NCBI RefSeq assembly: GCF_006546625.1 | Contig: NZ_VIAR01000005.1 | Location: 146,886-210,885, forward strand | Source of the DNA: Haloflavibacter putidus | GTDB taxonomy: Bacteria; Bacteroidota; Bacteroidia; Flavobacteriales; Flavobacteriaceae | Reading direction: 5' to 3' | DNA: 64,000 bases | Shown: piece by piece, positions 8,555 through 17,238 of the stretch | Layout: each line of letters starts with the position of its first letter | Position numbering within the stretch: the first letter of the stretch is position 1 | Translations under genes and position numbers: made by a program | Notes under the pieces: model-generated | Seen by the model: the letters and a program-made list of their open reading frames with translations, nothing else | What the model was told of the DNA's origin: nothing | Databases searched by the model: none

Positions 8555-9235
8555 TTATTTTTCCAGTAATTCGGTAACCAGTTGTGGTACGCCAACAGCT
8601 GCTTTTTGCGCCCGTACTTCTAAATTTTTTCCAGACTTTACTGCCGGTTTTGGATCTATAAAATAAATAGGAACGCCATTTGGAGCAAAATCTATTAAGC
8701 CGGCCGCGGGATAAACCTGCATAGATGTGCCAATAATTATAAGAATATCTGCTTTACTAACTTTATCTGCGGCAATCTCTAGCATTGGGACAGCTTCACC
8801 AAACCAAACAATATGCGGCCGCAATTGATGGTTATGCTCGCAGAAATCGCCCACATTCAAATCTTCTTTCCAGTCCATTATCAAGTTTTCGTCAAATGTA
8901 CTTCGTACTTTAAAGAGTTCGCCGTGTAAATGGGTCACATTTGTGCTACCGGCGCGTTCGTGCAAATCGTCTACATTTTGCGTGATTATTTCTACGTTGA
9001 AAGCACTTTCTAATTCTGCTAAAGCTTTATGCGCATTGTTAGGATGTACGCTTTTTAACTGTTGGCGGCGTTTATTATAGAAATCTAATACCAATTCTCT
9101 ATTAGCTTCCCAGCCTTGTGGCGAGGCAACTTGCATAACATCGTAGCCTTCCCATAAGCCGTCAGCATCTCTAAAGGTTTTTATTCCGCTTTCTGCACTT
9201 ACTCCGGCGCCGGTTAAAACCACTATATTTTTCAT
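8555..9235 (-). CDS. Class III sirtuin-type NAD-dependent deacylase
   Basis: 226 residues. Removes acyl groups from lysine using NAD. The Rossmann motif VLTGAGVSAESGIKTFRD is at residue 6, TQNVDDLHERAG near 84, the catalytic His in LHGEL, IVWFGEAVP near 141 and IGTSMQVYPAAGL near 168. A Tyr-x-x-Arg pair (FYNKRR) matches the signature of desuccinylase/demalonylase sirtuins. Only one cysteine is present in the whole protein, so the zinc-ribbon tetrad of classical sirtuins is absent (see findings). The gene stands alone on the minus strand. Confidence 0.9.
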   Translation of the reverse strand: MKNIVVLTGAGVSAESGIKTFRDADGLWEGYDVMQVASPQGWEANRELVLDFYNKRRQQLKSVHPNNAHKALAELESAFNVEIITQNVDDLHERAGSTNVTHLHGELFKVRSTFDENLIMDWKEDLNVGDFCEHNHQLRPHIVWFGEAVPMLEIAADKVSKADILIIIGTSMQVYPAAGLIDFAPNGVPIYFIDPKPAVKSGKNLEVRAQKAAVGVPQLVTELLEK

Positions 9236-9561
9236 AAGACTTGTTTAGTTTTAAAAATTAGAATTGTTTTTGCACAGGCTAATACATTCCGTAAAGTAAA
9301 AGACAAACTGTAAATTTCTAATTTAGTAAAAGCCGAGTCAATTCCGTAAAGAAATACAAAAAGAAATTACTTCCAGACAATTTCTAACTCGAAAAAGCAG
9401 AAAAAATATAAAAAAACTATTTAGCTAAAACATTGAAAATCAGTAAAAAATATAATTTTTCAAAAAAAAATTTAAAAAAATCGGGTTTTTAAAAAACCGC
9501 ACTCCTTTTAATCTCGTAAGTAAAGTAGAAAGCAAAATTGTTTAACCAAAAAAAAGAAATC
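9236..9561. other. Gene-free stretch between sirtuin and CHRD lipoprotein genes
   Basis: 326 nt, very A+T rich, between divergent genes, so it must hold both promoters; no confident TAnnTTTG box was picked out. It contains two direct copies of TTCCGTAAAG (9287-9296 and 9342-9351), 55 bp apart. No small gene was seen. Confidence 0.6.
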
Positions 9562-11121
9562 ATGAAAACAAGAATTTTAGCTTCTTTATTATTAACCTTT
9601 TTAATATTTACGAGTTGTAGCAACGACGACGATGCGGTTACGCCTCCCACAATGGGAGACAGTAAATCGTACTCGTTAATGTCTGTTTCTAACCCGGCAA
9701 TATCTGGAATGGTTACTTTTATTGAAAACGACAACAACACTACTACGGTAGAAATTGACCTCAACGGAACTACTTCCGGAATGCACCCGGCACATATTCA
9801 TATGAATACGGCTGCAGAAAGTGGCGATATTGCCATTAGCTTAGAACCCGTAGATGGTTCTACAGGAATGAGCTCTACCACTTTTAGTACCAAGGACGAT
9901 GGTACGCCAATTTCTTATGACGAGCTTTTAAATTTTGACGGCTACGTAAATGTACATAAAAGTGCAGACGATTTAGGGACTTTAATTGCACAAGGCGATA
10001 TTGGTCAAAACGAATTGACCAACAATTCTAAAACCTATATGTTAGGTAGTAAAGCTAACCCAAATATTATGGGAGATGCCGTGTTTACCGAACGTGTAAA
10101 CGGAACAACTTTAATAGAAATTATGTTAGAGGGAACTCCGGCAAACGGCGAGCACCCAGGACATATACATATGAATACCGCTGCAGAAGGTGGCGAAATT
10201 AAAGTAACTTTCACACCGGTAAACGGTGCAACCGGAATGAGCGCAACCCAAGTGGGAATGTTAGACGATGGTACGCCAATTACCTACGATGAGCTTTTAG
10301 AGTTTGATGGTTACATCAACATTCATAAAAGTGCAGATGATTTAGGAACTTTAATTGCCCAAGGCGACATTGGTCAAAACGAATTGACTAACAATTCTAA
10401 AACCTATATGTTAGATAGCAAAGCTGACCCAAATATTATGGGAGATGCCGTGTTTACCGAACGTGTAAACGGAACAACTTTAATAGAAATTATGTTAGAG
10501 GGAACTCCGGCAAACGGCGAGCACCCAGGACATATACATATGAATACCGCTGCAGAAGGTGGCGATATTAAAGTGACTTTTACGCCAGTAAACGGTGCAA
10601 CCGGAATGAGCGCAACACAAGTTGCAATGTTAGACGATGGTACACCAATTACCTACGACGAGCTTTTAGAGTTTGATGGTTACATCAATATTCATAAAAG
10701 TGCAGACGATTTAGCGACTTTGGTTGCACAAGGCGATATTGGCCAAAATGAGTTAACAGGAGAGTCTATGGCATACACTTTAGCCACTGTAGATAATTCT
10801 GGCGTAAGCGGCGAAGCTGTTTTTTATCAAAGAGTAAATGGCGAAGCCTTGTTAGTACTTGATGTTATGGGAACAATGGCAGGAGATAGCCACCCATCAC
10901 ACATTCATATGGGAGATGTAAATAATCCTGGTGCAATTGTAGTTAGCTTAGATCCTGTAAACGGAGAAAGCGGAATGTCTATGACCAATATTGCAATGCA
11001 AGATGACGGCAGCCCATTTGGTTATGACGATGCCTTAAACTACAATGGTTATATAAATGTGCATAAAAGCGAAGACGAATTAAATATTTTACTAGCACAA
11101 GGTAATATTGGTTCTAACTAA
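9562..11121 (+). CDS. Lipoprotein made of four tandem CHRD domains
   Basis: 519 residues. The N-terminus (LLTFLIFTSCSNDDD) has a lipobox and an acidic stretch after Cys, the flavobacterial surface-export pattern, so the protein is probably exposed on the outer membrane. The rest is four CHRD domains of 123 residues each, every one with an H-P-x-H-I-H motif (residues about 75, 198, 321, 444) and a G-Y-[VI]-N-[VI]-H-K-S end. CHRD domains may bind metal, but the bacterial role is unknown. The start at 9562 is preferred over an upstream codon because of the signal peptide. Repeats 2 and 3 are nearly identical in DNA. Confidence 0.9.
   Translation: MKTRILASLLLTFLIFTSCSNDDDAVTPPTMGDSKSYSLMSVSNPAISGMVTFIENDNNTTTVEIDLNGTTSGMHPAHIHMNTAAESGDIAISLEPVDGSTGMSSTTFSTKDDGTPISYDELLNFDGYVNVHKSADDLGTLIAQGDIGQNELTNNSKTYMLGSKANPNIMGDAVFTERVNGTTLIEIMLEGTPANGEHPGHIHMNTAAEGGEIKVTFTPVNGATGMSATQVGMLDDGTPITYDELLEFDGYINIHKSADDLGTLIAQGDIGQNELTNNSKTYMLDSKADPNIMGDAVFTERVNGTTLIEIMLEGTPANGEHPGHIHMNTAAEGGDIKVTFTPVNGATGMSATQVAMLDDGTPITYDELLEFDGYINIHKSADDLATLVAQGDIGQNELTGESMAYTLATVDNSGVSGEAVFYQRVNGEALLVLDVMGTMAGDSHPSHIHMGDVNNPGAIVVSLDPVNGESGMSMTNIAMQDDGSPFGYDDALNYNGYINVHKSEDELNILLAQGNIGSN
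9643..11118 (+). repeat. Four tandem 369-bp coding repeats
   Basis: Repeat units start at 9643, 10012, 10381 and 10750 and each encodes one CHRD domain. Units 2 and 3 share an uninterrupted run of about 140 identical bases (10059-10197 and 10428-10566 approximately); units 1 and 4 are diverged. This points to a recent duplication and a substrate for copy-number change by recombination. Confidence 0.88.
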
Positions 11122-11144
11122 GTTTTGGTTCGTTTTGTTTGTCG

Positions 11145-11178
11145 AAAAGGCTGTCTTTTAAAGGCAGTCTTTTTTTTT
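11145..11178 (+). terminator. Rho-independent terminator of the CHRD gene
   Basis: Stem AAAAGGCTGTC with AAGGCAGTCTTTT (two G-U pairs) and a following run of nine T, about 25 nt after the stop. Confidence 0.85.
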
Positions 11179-11238
11179 GCTTAAATATGAGATTATTTAA
11201 TTTAAACCCGCAAAATTTTAGCAAGCTAAAAAAGACGT

Positions 11239-11246
11239 TATCTTTG
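11239..11246 (+). promoter_or_regulatory. -7 promoter box of purB
   Basis: TATCTTTG fits TAnnTTTG, 31 nt before the purB ATG. A weak -33-like TTTTAG lies at 11216-11221. Confidence 0.6.
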
Positions 11247-11277
11247 TTTTTTTTAACATTCACACACAACAACATTT

Positions 11278-12612
11278 ATGAATGCATTGCAAGCCATTAG
11301 CCCAATAGACGGAAGATACGCTTCTAAAACAAAAGATTTAATTGCTTTTTTTAGCGAAGAAGCGCTTATTAAATACCGCGTAAAAATAGAAGTAGAATAT
11401 TTTATCGCTTTATGCGAAATTCCGTTGCCGCAACTGCAAGAAGTTTCGTCTTCCATTTTTCCTAAGTTGCGTGCTATCTATCAAAATTTTTCCGGCATAG
11501 ACGCGCAAGCAGTAAAAGAAATAGAAAAAACTACCAACCACGATGTAAAAGCGGTAGAATATTTTTTAAAAGAAAAATTTGAAGCTTTAGGCTTAGACAC
11601 TACCAAAGAGTTTATTCATTTTGGTTTAACCTCGCAAGACATTAATAATACAGCAGTTCCGTTAAGTTTAAAAGATGCCTTAGACCAAGTATATTTACCC
11701 GAAATAGATAATCTTTTAGAAAAACTAAACAGTCTGGCCAACAATTGGAAAGACATTCCGTTACTTGCCAGAACGCACGGACAACCGGCTTCCCCTACCC
11801 GATTAGGTAAAGAAATTGCCGTTTTTGTTACCAGAATAGAAGAGCAATTAGAAAATTTAAAAAGCACCCCAACTGCAGCAAAATTTGGTGGCGCCACCGG
11901 AAATTTTAATGCCCATCATGTGGCTTACCCGCAAATAGATTGGAAAGATTTTGGGACACAATTTGTAGAAAGTTTAGGAATGAAACATTCTTTTCCTACC
12001 ACGCAAATTGAGCATTACGATTATATGGCAGCCACTTTTGATGCCTTAAAAAGAATAAATACCATTTTAATAGATTTAGATAGAGATATATGGACGTATA
12101 TTTCTATGGATTACTTTAAGCAGAAAATAAAAAAAGGTGAAGTAGGTTCTTCAGCTATGCCGCATAAAGTAAACCCGATAGATTTTGAAAACAGCGAAGG
12201 AAATTTGGGCGTTGCCAATGCGCTTTTTGAGCATTTAGCAGCAAAACTTCCCATAAGCAGATTGCAACGCGATCTAACCGATAGCACGGTTTTACGAACC
12301 ATAGGAATGCCATTGGGGCACACAATTATTGCCTTTAAATCTACTTTAAAAGGTTTAAACAAACTTTTATTAAACGAAAGCAAACTACAAGAAGATTTAG
12401 AAAATAATTGGGCGGTCGTGGCCGAAGCTATCCAGACCATTTTACGTAGGGAAAATTATAAAAACCCTTACGAAGCATTAAAAGGTTTAACCCGCACCAA
12501 CGAAAAAATCAATGCCAAAAGCATCGCAGATTTTATTGAAACCTTAAATGTTTCTGAAGAAGTTAAAACCGAATTAAAAGCCATTACCCCACAAAATTAT
12601 ACGGGTATTTAG
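11278..12612 (+). CDS. purB: Adenylosuccinate lyase
   Basis: 444 residues. Catalyses two steps of purine synthesis: cleavage of SAICAR to AICAR and of adenylosuccinate to AMP. The opening ALQAISPIDGRY, the TSQDINNTAVPLSL block near residue 118, ARTHGQPASPT near 163 and the fumarase/lyase signature SSAMPHKVNPIDFENSEGN near 290 identify it. The sequence resembles the longer E. coli-type PurB in its opening. It is a single gene with its own promoter box and a strong terminator. Confidence 0.96.
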   Translation: MNALQAISPIDGRYASKTKDLIAFFSEEALIKYRVKIEVEYFIALCEIPLPQLQEVSSSIFPKLRAIYQNFSGIDAQAVKEIEKTTNHDVKAVEYFLKEKFEALGLDTTKEFIHFGLTSQDINNTAVPLSLKDALDQVYLPEIDNLLEKLNSLANNWKDIPLLARTHGQPASPTRLGKEIAVFVTRIEEQLENLKSTPTAAKFGGATGNFNAHHVAYPQIDWKDFGTQFVESLGMKHSFPTTQIEHYDYMAATFDALKRINTILIDLDRDIWTYISMDYFKQKIKKGEVGSSAMPHKVNPIDFENSEGNLGVANALFEHLAAKLPISRLQRDLTDSTVLRTIGMPLGHTIIAFKSTLKGLNKLLLNESKLQEDLENNWAVVAEAIQTILRRENYKNPYEALKGLTRTNEKINAKSIADFIETLNVSEEVKTELKAITPQNYTGI

Positions 12613-12642
12613 AAGCTGTTTTTTAAACGGTCATTAAAATAG

Positions 12643-12700
12643 AAAAGATGGAATGGTGTTGAAAAATCAAAATGATAATCAACATCATTTCATCTTTTTT
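12643..12700 (+). terminator. Strong terminator of purB
   Basis: 20-bp stem from 12643-12662 to about 12679-12698 with two G-U pairs (AAAAGATGGAATGG with CCATTTCATCTTTT-type partner) and T run. It lies between purB and the minus-strand dsdA remnant, so it may serve both directions. Confidence 0.85.
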
Positions 12701-12750
12701 ATCGTATTAAGAAACACAAATATTGCTTATAAAGTAAAGCTGAATTAACT

Positions 12751-13250
12751 TTATTCTATTAAATGTAAACCTCTTTTATAAAAAGCATTTCGTTGGTCTT
12801 CGGGTACTAAGTCGCCTCCGGTTGCCCAAGCTATATGTGTTGCGTTTTCCATATTTAGCTTGTTTTCCTGTGCATAATTGGTGACTGCAATTCTTTGCAG
12901 ACCAATTAATCCAGCTGTGGCGAAAGGCTCTAAAAAGATATTTTCGGTGTCTAATAATTTTGTTAGTAAACCGTATACTTTCTCGTCTTCTAAAGTATAA
13001 ATACCGCTAATTAAATGCTCGCTAATTGCAGTAGCAAATTTAGACGGACGCCCAACGGCCAAACCATCTGCTTCTGTTTTATTGTCTATTCCTAAATCGT
13101 GAACGCTAATGTTGCTCATTTTTTGGTAGCCAATCCGGTTAAGACGACGGGAGAATGTGTTGGCTCTACAAAAAAGCAATGTACCGCATCGCCATAAATT
13201 TGTTTTAAACCAAAGGCAATGCCGCCCGGTGAGCCGCTAAAACTATCCTG
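12751..13250 (-). pseudogene. dsdA: D-serine ammonia-lyase remnant: 5'-truncated and frameshifted
   Basis: The minus strand from 13238 reads [19 protein letters not shown] then [11 protein letters not shown], the middle of the PLP enzyme D-serine dehydratase. It then runs to a stop just after ATKK, while the +1 frame continues with [28 protein letters not shown], the metal-site region LEPFATAGLIGLQR and a final ATGGDLVPE: the true C-terminal third of DsdA. So the gene has a frameshift near 13100 at an A-rich run, an in-frame stop just upstream of the first segment (TAG near 13244) and no N-terminal half with the PLP lysine. It is non-functional. Confidence 0.85.
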
Positions 13251-13717
13251 ACGCATTTACTTTATTGAATAGCGATGAAAATAGTTAGGTTGTGCTTCGC
13301 TTCGGCTTCAAAAATCAAGGTTAAGCTGTTTATATTTAGGGCAATAGATCAAAAATACAGTTTTGCCTAACAGCAAGCTAAGAAATTTAGACGTATTGTC
13401 TTTTCTAGTAACTTTTATAGACATATCTATTATTTTTTAAAAAATGAGATAGGATATTTCTAAAATCATTTATAAATACACAAAATTAAAAGTGAAAGTA
13501 AAAAAGTTCAAATTATACTTATGGGGGAAGATTTTAGGTAAAATCACTAGCTAACAACAAGTTGCAAGTGATAAAATGAAAAAATAGCCGGCTGTGTCTG
13601 GTTTTATAAAAAAATGATTTTATAAAATTAATATTGCTAGAAAATTTGTTTACCAATTATTGCTTGTAAACTTTAGGGAAAAATAAAAGATTGGATAAAA
13701 CTGAAATTAAAAATACC
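13251..13717. other. Gene-free stretch beside the dsdA remnant
   Basis: 467 nt without a plausible gene. It probably includes decayed dsdA sequence. Features seen are the half-palindrome ATCACT...AGTGAT at about 13543-13573 and the 8-mer AGCCGGCT near 13587. No insertion-sequence ends or transposase fragment were recognised. Confidence 0.55.
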
Positions 13718-14890
13718 TTATTTTCTTCTGTATTTCTGCGTTTGTTCAAAAACTGCTTCTAAAATAGACTTATCTTCTTCCGTAAAGTCAATATTACGGC
13801 GTTGCATTACTTTTTCGGCAACTTCAAAGGCCTTGTTGGTTTTATAGGTTGTGGTTCCACTACTCCCGCCCCAGCTAAAACTCGGTATAAAATTTCTGGG
13901 AAATCCTGCTCCAAAAATATTGGCACTTATGCCAACTACCGTTCCGGTGTTAAACATGGTGTTAATACCACATTTAGAATGATCTCCCATCATTAGACCA
14001 CAAAACTGCAAACCAGTTCTGGCAAAACCTTCTGTTTCGTAATCCCAAAGACGTACTTCTGCGTAATTATTTTTTAAATTCGAGTTGTTAGAATCTGCTC
14101 CAATATTACACCATTCTCCCAAGACAGAATTGCCTAAAAACCCATCGTGACCTTTGTTGGAGTAACCGCTTATAACAGAATTATTTACTTCTCCCCCAAC
14201 CTTAGAATGCGGTCCAACAGTGGTTGGGCCATAGATTTTTGCTCCCATTTTTAAAGTTGCATTATCGCATAAAGCAAAAGGACCGCGCACGGAACAATAT
14301 TCCATTATCTCTGTATCTTTTCCAATATAAATCGGACCGTTGCTGGCATTTAAACTACCATTGGTCAACTTTGCGCCATCTTCTATAAAAATTTGTTCTT
14401 TACGGATACAGAAAACGCTTTCCGGTATTTTTGCAGAAACCCGATCTTTGGTCAACAAGTCAAAATCTGCTTGTATAGCGGCAGCATTTTTAGCAAAAAG
14501 ATCCCAGCTGTGCTCTATAAATAATGGTTTGGTATCTAACTCTACAGTTTTAAAATCTTCTAAATCTATTTCTTCGTTTTTATTGGTTTTAAAAGCTACA
14601 TAATATTCTTGATGTACTAAAACCTCTTGATTTTGCAAATTATTTATTTGCTCTAGTAAAGCTTCAGACGGACAAAAAGCGGCGTTAAGCATGGTGTTTT
14701 CTTCCATTTCTACCATTGGCCATTTTTCTGTCAAATAATCTTCGGTTACGGTTGTTGTGGTACTTTGCAAGAACTTTTCCCATTTCTCTCGAATGGTTAA
14801 AATTCCAAAACGTAAATCTGCTACGGGTTTGGTAAAAGTAAAAGGCAGCAGTTGGTTTCTAACAGAACCGTCGAATAAGATATAATTCAT
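13718..14890 (-). CDS. GlmU-like putative sugar-nucleotidyltransferase/acyltransferase
   Basis: 390 residues. The N-terminus (MNYILFDGSVRNQLLPFTFTKP) is the degenerate nucleotidyltransferase part seen in Bacteroidetes GlmU-family proteins; it lacks the classical L-A-A-G-x-G-T-R-M motif. The second half is a left-handed beta helix of hexapeptide repeats (GPIYIGKDTEIMEY, GAKIYGPTTVGPHSKVGG, NKGHDGFLGNSVLGEWCNIG, GINTMFNTGTVVG). Likely role: synthesis of UDP-GlcNAc or a related activated sugar for the cell wall; the substrate is not shown by sequence. A copy of CTTTACGGAA (coding strand) lies near its 3' end. Confidence 0.82.
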   Translation of the reverse strand: MNYILFDGSVRNQLLPFTFTKPVADLRFGILTIREKWEKFLQSTTTTVTEDYLTEKWPMVEMEENTMLNAAFCPSEALLEQINNLQNQEVLVHQEYYVAFKTNKNEEIDLEDFKTVELDTKPLFIEHSWDLFAKNAAAIQADFDLLTKDRVSAKIPESVFCIRKEQIFIEDGAKLTNGSLNASNGPIYIGKDTEIMEYCSVRGPFALCDNATLKMGAKIYGPTTVGPHSKVGGEVNNSVISGYSNKGHDGFLGNSVLGEWCNIGADSNNSNLKNNYAEVRLWDYETEGFARTGLQFCGLMMGDHSKCGINTMFNTGTVVGISANIFGAGFPRNFIPSFSWGGSSGTTTYKTNKAFEVAEKVMQRRNIDFTEEDKSILEAVFEQTQKYRRK

Positions 14891-14924
14891 CTGAATTGGT
14901 TTTAAAAAACGAAGGTAAAAAAAA

Positions 14925-15371
14925 TTATCTATTGCAGTTTTTAATTTGACGGGTATCGGTAAAATGAATAATTTTCCATTTCTTTTCTACTTGCATTAAT
15001 GTAAATAAATTTATGCCGCAATGCCTAAATTCGGTATCTAAATAAAATTCATAAGGTACCCAAACCGCAGCCATTTTATCATCTTTTTGAACCACAGGTT
15101 TACCTAATTCTTCTTTAAAATACATTTGCTTAGGAATACTGCTTAGACTGTTTAAAAAATCTAACCGATTTTCTATATGCAAAACACTATTGCCTTTCTC
15201 ATCTTTAGAAATAGATTGAAATTTAACTTCAGGAATAAGCAGCTTTTTTAATTTCACAGTATCTTGCTCATGAAATGCTATAAAAAATTGTTCTACACAC
15301 GCTTTTGGTGTTTTTTGGGCATTTACAAAACTACCCACACAAAATAATAGAATAAAAAACGAGTACTTCAT
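14925..15371 (-). CDS. Secreted NTF2-like/SnoaL-type hypothetical protein
   Basis: 148 residues from the ATG at 15371, which begins a signal peptide ending NAQK. The mature part has the small alpha+beta layout of the NTF2-like superfamily: CVEQFFIAFHEQDTVKLKKLL helix-turn-helix, then strands through VWVPYEFYLDTEFRHCGIN and WKIIHFTDTRQI. Such proteins usually bind small ligands or act as assembly scaffolds; no catalytic residues are recognisable. It lies 34 nt from the GlmU-like gene on the same strand and is divergent from panB. Confidence 0.7.
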   Translation of the reverse strand: MKYSFFILLFCVGSFVNAQKTPKACVEQFFIAFHEQDTVKLKKLLIPEVKFQSISKDEKGNSVLHIENRLDFLNSLSSIPKQMYFKEELGKPVVQKDDKMAAVWVPYEFYLDTEFRHCGINLFTLMQVEKKWKIIHFTDTRQIKNCNR

Positions 15372-15441
15372 TCTTAAAACCAAATTGTTATTGACGCGGT
15401 AAATTACTACTTTTACAGAAACAAAACAATAAAAATTAGCT

Positions 15442-16260
15442 ATGTCAACCGCAAAAAAACAATATAAACGCGTTACTGTAAAATCTTTAGTAGATATGAA
15501 AAAACGCGGCGAAAGAATATCTATGCTAACTTCCTATGATTATACAATGGCCCAAATTGTAGACGGCGCCGGCATAGATGTCATTTTAGTGGGAGACTCT
15601 GCCTCTAATGTTATGGCCGGGCACGAAACCACTTTGCCCATAACTTTAGACCAAATGATTTACCACGCTTCTTCTGTGGTACGTGCGATAGACAGGTCTT
15701 TGGTGGTGGTAGATTTACCTTTTGGCAGTTACCAAAGCGACCCAAAAGAAGCTTTGCGCTCTTCTATTAGAATAATGAAAGAAAGCGGCGGACACGCAGT
15801 AAAATTAGAAGGCGGTAAAGAAGTAAAAGAGTCTATAAAACGTATTTTAAAAGCCGGCATTCCCGTAATGGGCCATTTGGGCTTAACTCCGCAATCTATT
15901 TATAAATTTGGCACTTATACCGTAAGGGCAAAAGAAGAAGAAGAAGCAGCAAAATTAAAAGAAGACGCTAAAATGCTGGAAAAAATTGGTTGTTTTGCAA
16001 TTGTTTTAGAAAAAGTACCGGCAAAGTTAGCCCAAGAAGTAGCAGAAAGCATTTCTATACCGGTTATTGGCATTGGCGCCGGCAATGGCGTAGACGGACA
16101 AGTTTTGGTGGTACACGATATGCTGGGAATGACACACGAATTTAATCCGCGGTTTTTGCGCCGTTATTTAGATATGCACGCAGAAATGACCAAAGCTTTT
16201 AAAAATTATAACGATGATGTAAAGTCCGGTGATTTTCCTAATGACCAAGAACAATATTAA
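15442..16260 (+). CDS. panB: 3-methyl-2-oxobutanoate hydroxymethyltransferase
   Basis: 272 residues. First step of pantothenate synthesis: transfers a hydroxymethyl group from methylene-tetrahydrofolate to ketoisovalerate, giving ketopantoate. Motifs: MLTSYDYTMAQIVDGAGID with GDSASNVMAGHETT near residue 50, the metal-binding Asp of VVDLPFG, KLEGG near 118, MGHLGLTPQS near 140 and PVIGIGAGNGVDGQVLVVHDMLG near 208. The other pantothenate genes are not next to it in this window. Confidence 0.97.
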   Translation: MSTAKKQYKRVTVKSLVDMKKRGERISMLTSYDYTMAQIVDGAGIDVILVGDSASNVMAGHETTLPITLDQMIYHASSVVRAIDRSLVVVDLPFGSYQSDPKEALRSSIRIMKESGGHAVKLEGGKEVKESIKRILKAGIPVMGHLGLTPQSIYKFGTYTVRAKEEEEAAKLKEDAKMLEKIGCFAIVLEKVPAKLAQEVAESISIPVIGIGAGNGVDGQVLVVHDMLGMTHEFNPRFLRRYLDMHAEMTKAFKNYNDDVKSGDFPNDQEQY

Positions 16261-16343
16261 ACCTATAAAGTAATTATTTTTACGAAAATTCCTGTATTTT
16301 CTTTTTTGCTTGTTTGCATTTAAAGCAATACATTAATTTTTAG

Positions 16344-16367
16344 AATTCTTCAATTCTTCAATTCTTC
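16344..16367. repeat. Three tandem AATTCTTC octamers
   Basis: AATTCTTC repeated three times without interruption, about 95 nt before the RluA-type gene. It is a short microsatellite in an A+T-rich intergenic region, and no effect is evident. Confidence 0.6.
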
Positions 16368-16462
16368 GTAGCGTTAAAGAGTAATTTGATAATAGATTTG
16401 GCATAGAGTTCTACTTTGATAGTTTTAGTATTTTTGAAGTAAAAGCAAACAATTTGAAAACA

Positions 16463-17158
16463 ATGCATTCTAATTCGCAAAACCTGCAAGTTATTTACGA
16501 AGACAATCATTTAATTGTGATAAACAAACGTGCAGGAGATTTGGTACAAGGCGACAAAACCGGTGATGCGCCTTTAAGCGAAATTGTAAAAGCTTATTTA
16601 AAAGAAAAACACAACAAACCCGGCAATGTGTATTTAGGTGTGGTTCACCGTTTAGATAGACCCACAAGCGGTGTTGTTTTATTTGCAAAAACTTCTAAAG
16701 CTTTACCGCGTTTAAACAAATTATTTGCAGATAAGAAAAACAAAAAAACCTATTGGGCAATGGTACAAAATACGCCAAACCCAGAAAACGGAACTTTGGT
16801 GCATTATCTAAAACGCAATCAAAAGCAGAACAAATCCTATTCGCATAAAAACGAAGTTCCCAACAGCAAAAAAGGGGTTTTGCATTATAAAACATTAAAA
16901 AAATTAGACCGTTACACGCTTTTAGAAATAGATCTAGAAACCGGAAGACATCATCAAATCAGGAGTCAGTTATCGGCGATTGGCAGCCCAATAAAAGGCG
17001 ATTTAAAATATGGTTTTAACCGAAGTAATCCCGATGGCCGCATACATTTACACGCAAGAAGTTTAAGTCTTGTGCATCCGGTTAAAAAAGAAAAAATGAC
17101 TTTTACAACGCCCGTCCCTGACGATAATTTATGGCAAGCGGCGGCGAAGAATATTTAA
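16463..17158 (+). CDS. RluA-family RNA pseudouridine synthase
   Basis: 231 residues from the ATG at 16463 (a TTG three codons upstream is possible). The catalytic motif HRLDRPTSGVVLFAKT, including the essential Asp, is near residue 62; IYEDNHLIVINKRAG opens the domain, and ETGRHHQIRSQLSAIGSPIKGD is near 160. There is no S4 domain, so it belongs to the compact RluA/TruC-like group acting on rRNA or tRNA; the target site cannot be inferred. It is preceded by about 200 nt of A+T-rich DNA. Confidence 0.9.
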   Translation: MHSNSQNLQVIYEDNHLIVINKRAGDLVQGDKTGDAPLSEIVKAYLKEKHNKPGNVYLGVVHRLDRPTSGVVLFAKTSKALPRLNKLFADKKNKKTYWAMVQNTPNPENGTLVHYLKRNQKQNKSYSHKNEVPNSKKGVLHYKTLKKLDRYTLLEIDLETGRHHQIRSQLSAIGSPIKGDLKYGFNRSNPDGRIHLHARSLSLVHPVKKEKMTFTTPVPDDNLWQAAAKNI

Positions 17159-17238
17159 AATCTACGTTAAAAAGCTGCGTTTTTGTTTATATTTCGCTGG
17201 TTTTCACTTTCTTAGTAGCAACTCCTTAAATAAACCCT

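Noticed and set aside
9482..9500. CGGGTTTTTAAAAAACCG-like palindrome before the CHRD gene as an operator
   Set aside because: The arms do not pair evenly around a centre, and such A/T palindromes arise often in this base composition.
16344..16367. Three AATTCTTC copies as a phase-variation tract
   Set aside because: Only three units, about 95 nt from the nearest start and not between promoter boxes that could be recognised.
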